Source: Vibrio sp. 99-8-1
GTDB lineage: Bacteria > Pseudomonadota > Gammaproteobacteria > Enterobacterales > Vibrionaceae
Length of the DNA stretch: 64,000 nucleotides
Direction of reading: 5' to 3'
NCBI RefSeq assembly: GCF_013114595.1
Contig: NZ_VTXE01000016.1
Coordinates: 1 to 64,000 of the forward strand
Of the stretch, positions 43,031-53,426 are shown one piece after another. The translations under genes and the position numbers were made by a program. Position 1 is the first letter of the stretch. Each line of letters begins with the position of its first letter. Under the pieces are notes generated by a model. That model ran no database searches and was not told the origin of the DNA. It saw only the letters and a program-made list of their open reading frames with translations.

Positions 43031-43894
43031 TTACTTATTTTCGCTGTGGGTCATTGCGGTATAGAAAGCCCAGCTGACCAATAAAATGATAAGAAAATAG
43101 ATGATAGAAAAAGCGGCTGCGGGGCCAATGTCGAACTGACCAATCGCCATTTTTGTTAGTGCCTGACTGAGGAAGGTGGTTGAGTTTCCGGGGCCTCCTC
43201 CGGTAAGTACGAACGGTTCGGTGTAGATCATAAAGCTGTCCATGAAACGGATAAGCACACCGATAAGCAGCACATTTTTTAGCTTAGGCAACTGAATATA
43301 GCGAATGATTGACCATGTGGACGCTCGGTCGATATTGGCGGCTTGATAATACGCATCCGGAATAGCGCGAAGACCTGAGTAACACAGAAGCGCAATAAGA
43401 GATGTCCAGTGCCAGATATCCACTAACAAGACCGTTAGCCATGCATCAATAGGGTTGCCCGCATAGTTGTAGTCAATGCCGATAGAATTCAACGCCCAAC
43501 CAAATAAGCCAATATCTGCACGGCCAAAAATCTGCCAGATAGTGCCGACTACGTTAAGAGGAATAAGTAGCGGAACCGCAAGAACGATGAGACAAAATGC
43601 AGACCATTTGCCTTTGGTCGGCATGGTTAACGCAACGGCGATGCCCAGCGGTACTTCAATCAATAGTACGGCAAATGAAAAACCGAACTGGCGTAATAAT
43701 GCACCTTGCAAACGTTCATCATTAAGCATCTCTTTGTACCATTCCGTGCCGACAAAATAAGCTGTATCAGCGTCAAAAATGTCCTGAATGGAATAGTTAA
43801 CAACGGTCATTAGCGGCACGATGGCGCTGAACGCAACCAGCAAAAATACCGGTAATACCAGAAACCACGCCTTGTTGTTGACGACTTTATTCAT
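43031..43894 (-). CDS. glpP: Glycerol ABC transporter permease, first subunit
   Basis: The 287-aa protein is a MalF/UgpA-type permease with six TMs. The coupling loop is AIPDAYYQAANIDRASTWSI then IRYIQLPKLKNVLLIG. The first ATG overlaps the glpT stop by 8 bp, showing translational coupling. Confidence 0.92.
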   Translation of the reverse strand: MNKVVNNKAWFLVLPVFLLVAFSAIVPLMTVVNYSIQDIFDADTAYFVGTEWYKEMLNDERLQGALLRQFGFSFAVLLIEVPLGIAVALTMPTKGKWSAFCLIVLAVPLLIPLNVVGTIWQIFGRADIGLFGWALNSIGIDYNYAGNPIDAWLTVLLVDIWHWTSLIALLCYSGLRAIPDAYYQAANIDRASTWSIIRYIQLPKLKNVLLIGVLIRFMDSFMIYTEPFVLTGGGPGNSTTFLSQALTKMAIGQFDIGPAAAFSIIYFLIILLVSWAFYTAMTHSENK

Positions 43895-44993
43895 GTTCTT
43901 CTCCCGTGGAAACTAAGTAATCATTGAGATACAACATGGTCCACTGCTCTGGAAAGCTGATATAGGCATGACCTTGAGGAACCGGCTGATCTTCTTGTAA
44001 CCGCACTTTTATTTGCTGCTGACCAAGAGTTAGAGAGAGAATTTTGTAGGTTCCCAAATCTTCCACATGGGAGACCAAGGCCTTCATTGCCGATGCGTTG
44101 GGTTGCTCCCATACATGAACAAATTCCGGGCGAATGCCTATTTTTAGGTTTTGGCTGTGACTTTTGGCGAGTACCTCTCTGAGCTGAGGAGCCAATGGCA
44201 ATTCTATCTCATCAAATGCAACGCCATGTTCTGTTGCCGTTACGTCAATAAGGTTCATGCCCGGGCTGCCTATAAAGTAGCCGACAAAAGTGTGGTTTGG
44301 ACGTTCAAAAAGTTCTCGCGGTGTGCCGAACTGCACGATTTGGCCGTTGTACATAACGGCGATTTTGTCGGCAAAGGTGGAAGCCTCAAGCTGATCATGA
44401 GTCACGTAAACCATAGTGATATTGAACTGCTGGTGGATCTGCTTAAGCTTGCGTCTTAGTTTCCATTTTAATTGTGGGTCTATGACGGTTAATGGCTCAT
44501 CAAAGAGGATGGCAGAAACATCATCTCGAACCAGACCTCTTCCCATCGATACTTTCTGTTTTTCATCTGCGGTAAGGTACTGCGCTTTTTTTGTCAGTAC
44601 TGGCGTAAGTTCCAAGATATTGGCAATGTCGGTGACTTTAGTGTGAATTTTGTCTTTGTTAACCTTCATATTTCTTAGAGGGAAGGCCAAATTGTCATAA
44701 ACCGTCATCGTGTCGTATATTACCGGAAACTGAAAAACCTGAGCAATATTGCGTTCTTGAGGAGGAAGGTGGTTTACTTTTTTACCGTCAAACAAAACCT
44801 CGCCATTTGAAGGACTCATCAGGCCGGAGATAATGTTAAGCAGCGTGGATTTTCCGCAGCCTGACGGCCCTAATAGGGCAAAAGCTCCCCCTTGTTCCCA
44901 TGTGTGAGTCATCTCTTTAATGGCATAGATGGACTCGTCGTTAGGTGCTTTATCGTATGTATGAGCAAGCGAATTCAGCGTGATCTGAACCAT
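43887..44993 (-). CDS. glpT: Glycerol ABC transporter ATPase with degenerate signature
   Basis: The 368-aa protein has an N-terminal ABC ATPase and a C-terminal TOBE-like regulatory domain. Walker A GPSGCGKST (42-50), Walker B FDEP (164-167) and switch His199 in YVTHDQLEAS are intact. The ABC signature reads LTADE (140-144) where LSGGQ is usual. It therefore supplies a good catalytic half-site but a poor signature to its partner. GlpS shows the complementary defect (see findings). The name follows the glpSTPQV nomenclature; it is not the glycerol-3-phosphate antiporter of E. coli. Confidence 0.92.
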   Translation of the reverse strand: MVQITLNSLAHTYDKAPNDESIYAIKEMTHTWEQGGAFALLGPSGCGKSTLLNIISGLMSPSNGEVLFDGKKVNHLPPQERNIAQVFQFPVIYDTMTVYDNLAFPLRNMKVNKDKIHTKVTDIANILELTPVLTKKAQYLTADEKQKVSMGRGLVRDDVSAILFDEPLTVIDPQLKWKLRRKLKQIHQQFNITMVYVTHDQLEASTFADKIAVMYNGQIVQFGTPRELFERPNHTFVGYFIGSPGMNLIDVTATEHGVAFDEIELPLAPQLREVLAKSHSQNLKIGIRPEFVHVWEQPNASAMKALVSHVEDLGTYKILSLTLGQQQIKVRLQEDQPVPQGHAYISFPEQWTMLYLNDYLVSTGEEHE

Positions 44994-44999
44994 ACCGGA

Positions 45000-46088
45000 T
45001 TACCCTCTTAAAATTGGACTAGGGGCATGGAGCAGTTTTTCATCCATGCCAAAAACATAAAACTTATGAATAGGGATATATATTTTGATAACTTCATCCA
45101 CGTTGTAGCGATGAACACCAGGTATATGCAGGACCAGTTCAAAGTGCTTATTTCTTAGGTGTAAAAAGGTTTCTGAACCACTGATTTCAGCAACCTCAAC
45201 GGTCACGGTGAGTTCTACGTCATCATCATTTTTGGGTAACAAGCTGAGGTGGCTTGGTCGTATACCAAATATGTAGCTGCCTTTTTCAAGATGCTTGAGT
45301 GACTGATTGAGAGGGAAGTGAGCATCTTGGTCGAAACTGACTTCCGCATCCGTGACCTCACCTTTCATCAAGTTAATCGGTGGTTCGCTGAACAAGCTGG
45401 CTGAAATGACGGTATTGGGTTGATGGTATACCGCGGTGGTTTCACCAGACTGAATGACTCTACCTTCATGCAGAATCGTGGTTGTGCCACCTAAGGCTAA
45501 GGCTTCATTAGGTTCGGTCGTGGCGTATATAGCGATGGTATGGCGTGTTTTAAATAGTTCGCGCATTTCTTGGCGAAGCTCTTCACGTAACTTGTAGTCC
45601 AAGTTAACTAACGGCTCATCAAATAAGATTATCTCTGCATCCTTAACAAGCGCTCTCGCCATAGCGGTACGCTGCTGCTGTCCCCCAGAGAGCTCTAATG
45701 GGTTTCTAGTGAGATAGTCGGTAATTCTTAACATTTCAGCCGTTGAGTGAACGCGCTCTTTAATGTCGCTATCAGACATACCCGCCAATCTTAATGGTGA
45801 GGCGATATTCTCAAACACCGATAAGTTTGGATAATTGATAAATTGCTGATACACCATAGAGATATTTCGCTCTCTAACGGGTGTAGTGGTTACATCGGTT
45901 CCATTCACTAAGATGCGACCTGATGTTGGTCTATCGAGTCCAGCGATCAAACGCATCAAGGATGTTTTTCCTGCCAACGTTCGGCCGAGAAGAACATTAA
46001 ACGATCCCGGTTCGAATACCAGGTTGGCATCAATAATATGATCCTCACCGTCAAACGATTTGCATACCTGCTCCAGTGTTAATGACAC
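45000..46088 (-). CDS. glpS: Glycerol ABC transporter ATPase lacking the switch histidine
   Basis: The 362-aa protein has an ABC ATPase plus a C-terminal TOBE-like domain. Walker A GRTLAGKTS (35-43), signature LSGGQ (133-137) and Walker B FDEP (156-159) are intact. The switch region reads YATTEPNEA, with Thr191 at the position of the switch His (THDQ in GlpT). It is the first gene of the operon. A sigma-54-type promoter and GlpR-like half-sites lie directly upstream. Confidence 0.92.
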   Translation of the reverse strand: MSLTLEQVCKSFDGEDHIIDANLVFEPGSFNVLLGRTLAGKTSLMRLIAGLDRPTSGRILVNGTDVTTTPVRERNISMVYQQFINYPNLSVFENIASPLRLAGMSDSDIKERVHSTAEMLRITDYLTRNPLELSGGQQQRTAMARALVKDAEIILFDEPLVNLDYKLREELRQEMRELFKTRHTIAIYATTEPNEALALGGTTTILHEGRVIQSGETTAVYHQPNTVISASLFSEPPINLMKGEVTDAEVSFDQDAHFPLNQSLKHLEKGSYIFGIRPSHLSLLPKNDDDVELTVTVEVAEISGSETFLHLRNKHFELVLHIPGVHRYNVDEVIKIYIPIHKFYVFGMDEKLLHAPSPILRG

Positions 46089-46104
46089 TTAGTTCTCCTT
46101 ACTT

Positions 46105-46132
46105 CGAACATATTTATTTTCGCTAATGTTCG
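46105..46132. promoter_or_regulatory. GlpR-like half-sites at the glp ABC promoter
   Basis: CGAACAT (46105-46111) and ATGTTCG (46126-46132) are inverted half-sites matching the core of the E. coli GlpR operator (ATGTTCG..CGAACAT). They sit between the -12 box and the glpS start, over the expected transcription start. This position fits repression in the absence of glycerol 3-phosphate. Confidence 0.6.
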
Positions 46133-46136
46133 TTAT

Positions 46137-46153
46137 TGCTAAAGTCGTGCCAA
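46137..46153 (-). promoter_or_regulatory. Sigma-54 (-24/-12) promoter of the glycerol ABC operon
   Basis: On the minus strand TTGGCACGACTTTAGCA matches the sigma-54 consensus, with the invariant GG and GC exactly 10 bp apart. It lies 49 bp before the glpS start codon. A divergent sigma-54 activator gene begins about 270 bp away. The remainder of the 330-bp divergent region (46089-46419) holds a further CGAACAT half-site at 46356-46362. Confidence 0.8.
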
Positions 46154-46419
46154 AAAATGATTTAGATTAACAAAATTGCAACATTATTTGCTATCAATAT
46201 GATATTAAAGGGTTTATTTAATAATTTCGAAATGAGTGCCTTCTATAAGTCAATAACTTAGAGTTGAGTTAATAATCTAGTATGTTACATAAATGTGTTC
46301 ATTGTGTTCATTTGGTGTTACGGTGACTGAACAATAGCGGAACAGTGTATGTAAACGAACATAGTGGTTTTTTGGGTATAAGAAGCGACTGTGTTGCTGT
46401 ACAGAGAGTAAAAAACAGT

Positions 46420-48393
46420 ATGAAATCGGAACGACAATCCATTATTCGTGAGTCATGGCAGCGTTGCCGAGAAGCCGGCTTAACCCACAGCAGCGAGCCT
46501 ATCATTGAGATCAACACCAGCAATGAACTTAATCATGTTCTTGATGAAAATCACGGCTTGGTCAGTGCCACTCAACAGAAGGTGCTGCCTTTTTATGACA
46601 ACTTGTTGTCTAACAGCAATTGTATTGTGATGCTTGCAGACACTAACGGCCAGTTGCTCAATTCTTGGGGGGATCATTGGAGCAAAAATAAACAGAGTCA
46701 AAGAGTGTTTGGTCATGGTGTTCACTGGAAAGAGTCTCTTCTGGGAACCAATGCAATAGGAACCGCTCTCGAAACAGGCTCCATTGTTCAGGTGTTCCAT
46801 GATGAACACTTTTTGTTGTCCAATCGATTTATGACTGGCTCTGCTGCTCCATTGTTTGATGCCGAGCGCCGTATGACGGGTGTTCTGTCCATTTCTAGTG
46901 ATGCCTACATTCCAACGGCACATACTCTAGGAATGGTAAAATTGATGTCACAAGCGATTGAAAACCAGTTAATTGTCTCTCAATTTCATACTGAACATTT
47001 CCTATTTTGGTTTAACACCAGTGCTGACAATATTGATAGTCAGTGGTCTTCTCTGCTTGTATTTGACGAGAAAGGGATGGTGATATCGGCCAATCGCCGG
47101 GCAGAAGTAGTACTCGGTGGCGACTTGGGCTTACAGAGCATTGAACAACTGTTTGATGTGAAACTGTCGCAACTTTTATCGCATCCAGCGTATACGCCTT
47201 TGACCTTTTCATGCCGTCAGCAGTTTAAATTTCATGGCATTGTTATTCCTCCTTCTATTCCTAAAGGCAGATTATTGGACTTTCGAAAAGGCACGAAACC
47301 GAAGGCGTCTAATGAAAAGCAACAAGTTTTGGATCTTCAACGTTTAGATATGGGGGATAAGCGATTATCCAAAGCCATTTTGCAAGCGAGAAAAATCCTA
47401 GATACAGATATCCCCATATTGATACATGGCGAAACAGGGGTAGGTAAAGAGGTGTTCGTTAACGCGTTGCATCTCGCAAGTGAACGGCGAGACGCTGCTC
47501 TCATTGCGGTAAATTGCGCGGCAATCCCGTCTGAACTTGTTGAATCTGAACTGTTTGGTTATGAGAAAGGAGCGTTTACCGGTGCCCATAATAAAGGTTA
47601 TGTTGGTTTAATCAGAAAGGCAGATAAAGGCACTCTGTTTTTGGATGAGCTGGGGGATATGCCGCTAAAAGTGCAGGCTAGGTTGTTAAGAGTACTGCAA
47701 GAACGAAAAGTGACCCCTTTAGGTTCAACAACCTCTTATCCTGTTGATTTTAAACTTGTCTCTGCGACCAATAGGCAGTTAAAAGAAGATGTGGCGTCTG
47801 GGCAGTTTCGCCAAGATCTGTTTTACAGAGTATCGGGTTTAAACATTACTCTGCCTAGTTTGCGGGAACGGACTGATAAAGATGTTTTGATACAGTATTT
47901 GCTCGATAAGTACGCCTCTGATAATAGCCAAGCGACCATCTCCATTGAGGTGCTGTCCATGTTTCGTTCTCACCCATGGCCGGGAAATATTCGCCAAATG
48001 GTGAATGTCATTCAAATTGCTTTAGCGATGGCGGAGCCAGATACCATAACGGTACAACACCTTCCTGACGATTTTCTGAGTGATTTTGAAAACAGTCGTG
48101 CTTCATTGACGGCGGCTGAGTCGCAACATACCAGTCGGTTTTCGCCAAGTCAGGGTTCAGGAAATAACAGTAATCTTCTGCCGAATGACTCATTTGACCC
48201 TCATTATCCTCAAACGGATGAGATGAACCATCCGTTGGATTCCGGTCTTCCGTTACCGTTAGAGAGAGAAAATCAATCTAACTGGCATCAGGTCTATCTG
48301 CGCGAAAATGGCAATATTTCTGCAACGGCAAAGGCATTAAATATCAGTAGGAATACCTTATACAGACGACTGCGAGAGGCTGGGTTGAAGTAA
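46420..48393 (+). CDS. Sigma-54-dependent transcriptional activator (AcoR/DhaR-like)
   Basis: The 657-aa product starts at ATG 46420 (MKSERQSIIRESWQRC, the normal beginning of AcoR-type proteins); the GTG at 46345 is possible but less likely. A GAF-type sensor (about 50-190) precedes the AAA+ domain, with Walker A HGETGVGKE, the sigma-54 contact motif GAFTGA, Walker B GTLFLDELG and a Fis-type HTH at the C-terminus (NGNISATAKALNISRNTLYR). It is divergent from the glp ABC operon, which has a sigma-54 promoter, so it is the likely activator of that operon. The effector is perhaps glycerol or dihydroxyacetone (inference). Confidence 0.92.
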   Translation: MKSERQSIIRESWQRCREAGLTHSSEPIIEINTSNELNHVLDENHGLVSATQQKVLPFYDNLLSNSNCIVMLADTNGQLLNSWGDHWSKNKQSQRVFGHGVHWKESLLGTNAIGTALETGSIVQVFHDEHFLLSNRFMTGSAAPLFDAERRMTGVLSISSDAYIPTAHTLGMVKLMSQAIENQLIVSQFHTEHFLFWFNTSADNIDSQWSSLLVFDEKGMVISANRRAEVVLGGDLGLQSIEQLFDVKLSQLLSHPAYTPLTFSCRQQFKFHGIVIPPSIPKGRLLDFRKGTKPKASNEKQQVLDLQRLDMGDKRLSKAILQARKILDTDIPILIHGETGVGKEVFVNALHLASERRDAALIAVNCAAIPSELVESELFGYEKGAFTGAHNKGYVGLIRKADKGTLFLDELGDMPLKVQARLLRVLQERKVTPLGSTTSYPVDFKLVSATNRQLKEDVASGQFRQDLFYRVSGLNITLPSLRERTDKDVLIQYLLDKYASDNSQATISIEVLSMFRSHPWPGNIRQMVNVIQIALAMAEPDTITVQHLPDDFLSDFENSRASLTAAESQHTSRFSPSQGSGNNSNLLPNDSFDPHYPQTDEMNHPLDSGLPLPLERENQSNWHQVYLRENGNISATAKALNISRNTLYRRLREAGLK

Positions 48394-48403
48394 TAAAAAG
48401 AGT

Positions 48404-48446
48404 TGCCTCAATGAATCATCCGTTTATCTGATAATTCATTGAGGCA
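48404..48446. terminator. Bidirectional terminator between the activator gene and glpD
   Basis: TGCCTCAATGAAT and ATTCATTGAGGCA form a perfect 13-bp stem between convergent genes. An AAAAAG run precedes it and TTGGATTT follows. Confidence 0.85.
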
Positions 48447-48489
48447 TTGGATTTAACTGTTACTCGTTATCGTGGTTGAGGTGATTGAA

Positions 48490-50049
48490 TTATGCGTAGT
48501 TTACGGGTTGTTGGTCGGTTTCAGCATCAACACTTGAGTCAACAGTCGTATCAGCACTACTTTTATCCAGATCCAAATAGTTTTGCAGTTGCTCTATTTC
48601 GCTAGAGGTGAATTCCAATCCAAGTTTACTTCTTCGCCACAATATATCTTCTACAGATATTGCCCACTCATGATGAATCAGGTAGTCCACTTCAGCTTGA
48701 TATAAACCGTGGCCAAAGTGTTGACCGAGCTGTTGTAGAGACTCTTTTCCTGCCATGAATAGATTGACACGTGTTCCATATGCTCTTACCCAGCGAGCTA
48801 AAATATCATCTTGAACCCAAGGATAAGCATTGATGAATGAAAGTTGTAAAGAGTCTCGAGAGGTGAACTCTCCCCCAGGCAAAATGGCCTCTTTTGTCCA
48901 TGCTGGTGTCATGGATGGAAAGTAGGGGGCAAGTTGATCCACCGCGGCCTGACCCAGTTTACGATAGGTGGTTAACTTGCCACCAAAAATGGAAAGTAGC
49001 GGGGCATCGTCTAACTCGTCATCCAACTCGATGGTGTAGTCTCGAGTAACGGCTTGTGCATCTGAAGACTCATCTTCACACAGTGGTCTAACTCCTGACC
49101 AAGTCGAAACCACATCTTGTGGTGAAACTTTATCAATGAAGTGTTGATTAGCAATATCGCATAGGTAGTTTATTTCATCATCATCAATTACTACCTTTTT
49201 GGGATCGCCTTTAAACTCCACATCAGTGGTGCCGATAACCGAATATTTGTCCAGATAGGGGAGAACAAACACAATTCGTTGGTCTTGGTTTTGTAGAATA
49301 AAGGCATGGTCACCTTGGTACATGCGCGGCACGATGATATGACTGCCTTTTACCAGACGAATTCCTCGCGGTGACGGCATTTTTAACTGCTGATCAAAAA
49401 ACTTATCGACCCAAGGACCCGCTGCATTGACTAAGGCTTTACATTTAACCTGCTGAGTTTCACCGCTTATGCTGTCTTTAATATCAATCAACCAGCCATC
49501 TTGGTTGCGAGTTGCGTTAGTGCATTGAGCACGAGTGTGAATTTTGGCTCCTTTCTCTTCTGCTAACTTGGCATTGATTACCACCAGACGAGCATCGTCT
49601 ACTGAGCAGTCTGAATATTCAAAGCCTTGAGACATCTCTGGCAACAAAGGGCCATTTTTGTCAAATTTGACACCATGACTGGCGGGTAGAGACACTCTCT
49701 TGCCAATGTTGTCATAGAGAAAAAGACCGGCACGAATCATCCAAGCCGGACGTAAATGTGGACGGTGAGGCAACCTAAATCGAAGAGGGGCCACAAGGTG
49801 AGGTGCATTTTTTAGCAGCACTTCTCGTTCAGCGAGTGCTTCACTCACCAAACGAAACTCATAATGCTCAAGGTAACGAAGTCCACCGTGAATTAGTTTG
49901 CTGCTCGCGGAAGAGGTGGCTGAGGCCAGATCGTTCATTTCATACAATGCGACGTTTAGTCCGCGACCTGCGGCATCACTTGCTATTGCAACACCATTTA
50001 TGCCGCCGCCAATAACAACTAAATCATATTTCGTCTCATTATCCTGCAT
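48490..50049 (-). CDS. glpD: Aerobic glycerol-3-phosphate dehydrogenase
   Basis: The 519-aa protein has the FAD motif DLVVIGGGINGVAIASDAAG (about 9-28). It continues with LASATSSASSKLIHGGLRYL and the DAO/GlpD core (VSTWSGVRPLCED, LSIFGGKLTTYRKLGQ). It oxidises sn-glycerol 3-phosphate to dihydroxyacetone phosphate at the inner membrane and passes electrons to quinone. The C-terminus is slightly longer than E. coli GlpD (501 aa). GlpR-like half-sites lie upstream of the start (50060-50086). It is divergent from glpK. Confidence 0.96.
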   Translation of the reverse strand: MQDNETKYDLVVIGGGINGVAIASDAAGRGLNVALYEMNDLASATSSASSKLIHGGLRYLEHYEFRLVSEALAEREVLLKNAPHLVAPLRFRLPHRPHLRPAWMIRAGLFLYDNIGKRVSLPASHGVKFDKNGPLLPEMSQGFEYSDCSVDDARLVVINAKLAEEKGAKIHTRAQCTNATRNQDGWLIDIKDSISGETQQVKCKALVNAAGPWVDKFFDQQLKMPSPRGIRLVKGSHIIVPRMYQGDHAFILQNQDQRIVFVLPYLDKYSVIGTTDVEFKGDPKKVVIDDDEINYLCDIANQHFIDKVSPQDVVSTWSGVRPLCEDESSDAQAVTRDYTIELDDELDDAPLLSIFGGKLTTYRKLGQAAVDQLAPYFPSMTPAWTKEAILPGGEFTSRDSLQLSFINAYPWVQDDILARWVRAYGTRVNLFMAGKESLQQLGQHFGHGLYQAEVDYLIHHEWAISVEDILWRRSKLGLEFTSSEIEQLQNYLDLDKSSADTTVDSSVDAETDQQPVNYA

Positions 50050-50059
50050 ATTAATACCT

Positions 50060-50086
50060 ATGTTCGTTTTGTGGTCATTATGCTCG
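50060..50086. promoter_or_regulatory. GlpR-like half-sites upstream of glpD
   Basis: ATGTTCG (50060-50066) and ATGCTCG (50080-50086, followed by TTCGAG) match the GlpR operator half-site and start 11 bp before the glpD ATG. The glpD-glpK intergenic region (50050-50356) holds no gene. Confidence 0.55.
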
Positions 50087-50310
50087 TTCGAGTGTATTGG
50101 TTATTATATAAACATAGTGCTCAATAAAAATCGAACAATATTTTTAGCGTAATTGTTAAATTTCTACTTATTGGTCAAAAAAAGTAGTGATGATTTTTGC
50201 TATAATTGGCATTTACTCATTGTATTTTCAGGGTATTTAACCGAGATTAGCAAGGTTTGATAATATAAATGTTGCATTTATGATAAATATTTGTTTCGAT
50301 AATGGTTGTA

Positions 50311-50327
50311 CGAACAAAAGCGAACAT
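50311..50327. promoter_or_regulatory. GlpR-like half-sites upstream of glpK
   Basis: CGAACA (50311-50316) and CGAACAT (50321-50327) occur 30-46 bp before the glpK start codon. TTTCGATAATGG nearby resembles the left half of an operator. Together with the sites at glpD and the ABC operon they suggest one regulon. Confidence 0.5.
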
Positions 50328-50350
50328 TGAACAGCAATTTAAGGATTTAA

Positions 50351-51847
<1,497 letters not shown>

Positions 51848-51874
51848 TTTTCCTTTTAAACAAGTTCCAAACGT

Positions 51875-51907
51875 AAAAAAGAAGCTTTTTCAGGCTTCTT
51901 TTTTTTT
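51875..51907. terminator. Bidirectional terminator after glpK
   Basis: AAAAAAGAAGC and GCTTCTTTTTT form an 11-bp stem with T-runs available on both strands, between the convergent glpK and diguanylate cyclase genes. Confidence 0.92.
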
Positions 51908-51927
51908 AGATGAAACTATAAGTTGGC

Positions 51928-53175
51928 TTAGTGCATCGCTTCTTTGCGTTGTTTTTCTTGCATGATCTGCTGGGTAAATTTTTGGTCGATATCTTGATTG
52001 AAGAATTGGAAGTTGTTTTTGCCGATGGATTTCGCGTGATACATAGCATGATCTGCATGAGATATCAGCTCATCTGAGTTGGCACAATCATCTGGGTAGA
52101 TAGCTATACCGATGCTGGCGGTTACTTTTAACTCTAAATCGTTGAGTAAATAAGGTGAAGCTAATGTGGTAATTAATGAACTGGCGACCGCTTTAGCGGA
52201 GGTAATGCACTCTGATAGTGACGGCTGATCTTGCAGTATAATAATAAATTCATCACCACTAATTCGAGCGGCGGTATCATAGGAACGGACCGCTTTTAAA
52301 ATTCTATTTCCGACAACCTTTAACAGCTGATCTCCCATTGAGTGTCCATAGTTATCATTAATGGCTTTAAAGTGGTCCAGATCGATAAATAGTATTGCTA
52401 CGAATCGACCATTTTGTTGAGCATGAGTAATGGCGCTATCTAATGCTTCTATAAAGTGAATTCGGTTAGGTAATCCTGTTAGGTAGTCGTAATGAGCTTG
52501 GATATGTAGTGCTCGATTTTTCTCTTCAGCGTGCCTATTCTCTTCCGTTAGTGAGTGTATTGAACGCTCTTTTTCCCATGCTTTTTTTGATAACAGACGA
52601 TAGATAAAAATGGAGATCAAAATAGACACGAAAATCAGTATGCCGCTGACAATTTGATAACTGGTAACCCTCTGCTGATAGTGGGTTTTAATGGTACTCA
52701 GCACCTTGCTAATTCGGGAATTAAATTCGGCGAACTGCTGATCAATATACTTGTCTGTTGATGAGCCATAAAAAGAGTGGGTTGGGTTGTCTAATTGGTG
52801 TTCAATGTTGCGTCGAAGGTCAGTGAAAAGCAGTTGTAGTTGAAACATCTCGTTATAAATATCGTCATCTCGTAATGCGTAATACTTTCCTTGGTCATTT
52901 TCTCCTCCGGTTAACATGACCCCGATATACCATTCGGCCATGTCCAGTCGTTGACGTACGGCGTCGGTGTTATGTGATTTATCCCCGGCAATAATTTCAT
53001 CTGTCCACATATGCGCTGATGCGGCATTAAGTTTTATCTGGCCTGCAGCTTCTATCGTCGGAATACATTCGACCAGTAACCGGTTTGCGAAAAAAAATAG
53101 TGAGCTCATCACTAAGATTAGTAGTGATGTATAGGAGAGAACTGATACTAAAAGACCCTGTATAGAGAGTTTCAT
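51928..53175 (-). CDS. Diguanylate cyclase (GGDEF protein), membrane-bound
   Basis: The 415-aa protein has TM1 about 9-29, a periplasmic helical region about 35-170, TM2 about 176-196 and a GGDEF domain about 245-405 (AHYDYLTGLPNRIHFIEALD). The active-site motif reads SGDEF in ARISGDEFIIIL, a variant that is active in some proteins. An inhibitory RxxD is not evident. It synthesises c-di-GMP for biofilm/motility control. It is monocistronic and transcribed toward glpK. Confidence 0.92.
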   Translation of the reverse strand: MKLSIQGLLVSVLSYTSLLILVMSSLFFFANRLLVECIPTIEAAGQIKLNAASAHMWTDEIIAGDKSHNTDAVRQRLDMAEWYIGVMLTGGENDQGKYYALRDDDIYNEMFQLQLLFTDLRRNIEHQLDNPTHSFYGSSTDKYIDQQFAEFNSRISKVLSTIKTHYQQRVTSYQIVSGILIFVSILISIFIYRLLSKKAWEKERSIHSLTEENRHAEEKNRALHIQAHYDYLTGLPNRIHFIEALDSAITHAQQNGRFVAILFIDLDHFKAINDNYGHSMGDQLLKVVGNRILKAVRSYDTAARISGDEFIIILQDQPSLSECITSAKAVASSLITTLASPYLLNDLELKVTASIGIAIYPDDCANSDELISHADHAMYHAKSIGKNNFQFFNQDIDQKFTQQIMQEKQRKEAMH

Positions 53176-53369
53176 CAGAGCATAAACTTATTATAACCAA
53201 TAAATATTTTTATATTAAAAGTGTAAATGATGGTTAAATGCGCTGTTGAAAAGATCCCGTTTTTGGCTATGCAATATGAAACTTGTCACATTTATCGGAT
53301 GGGTTTGCACTGGTCATACCACAATGTTGAGTAGTAAGTCGCCTTTTTGTTGTCCCTGTGAATGGCAGT

Positions 53370-53406
53370 AAAAGCCAAGTGTTTCAGTTCATGAATACAC
53401 TTGGCT
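53370..53406 (-). terminator. Terminator of the M3 peptidase gene
   Basis: AGCCAAGTGT and ACACTTGGCT form a perfect 10-bp stem 21 bp beyond the peptidase stop (minus strand). The following T-run is short (TTTACTG). Confidence 0.75.
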
Positions 53407-53426
53407 GATTGATTTAAGTGCTATTT

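Noticed and set aside
43921-44646. Several 60-100-codon frames on both strands in the glpT gene
   Set aside because: They are out-of-frame shadows of an ATPase with full motifs.
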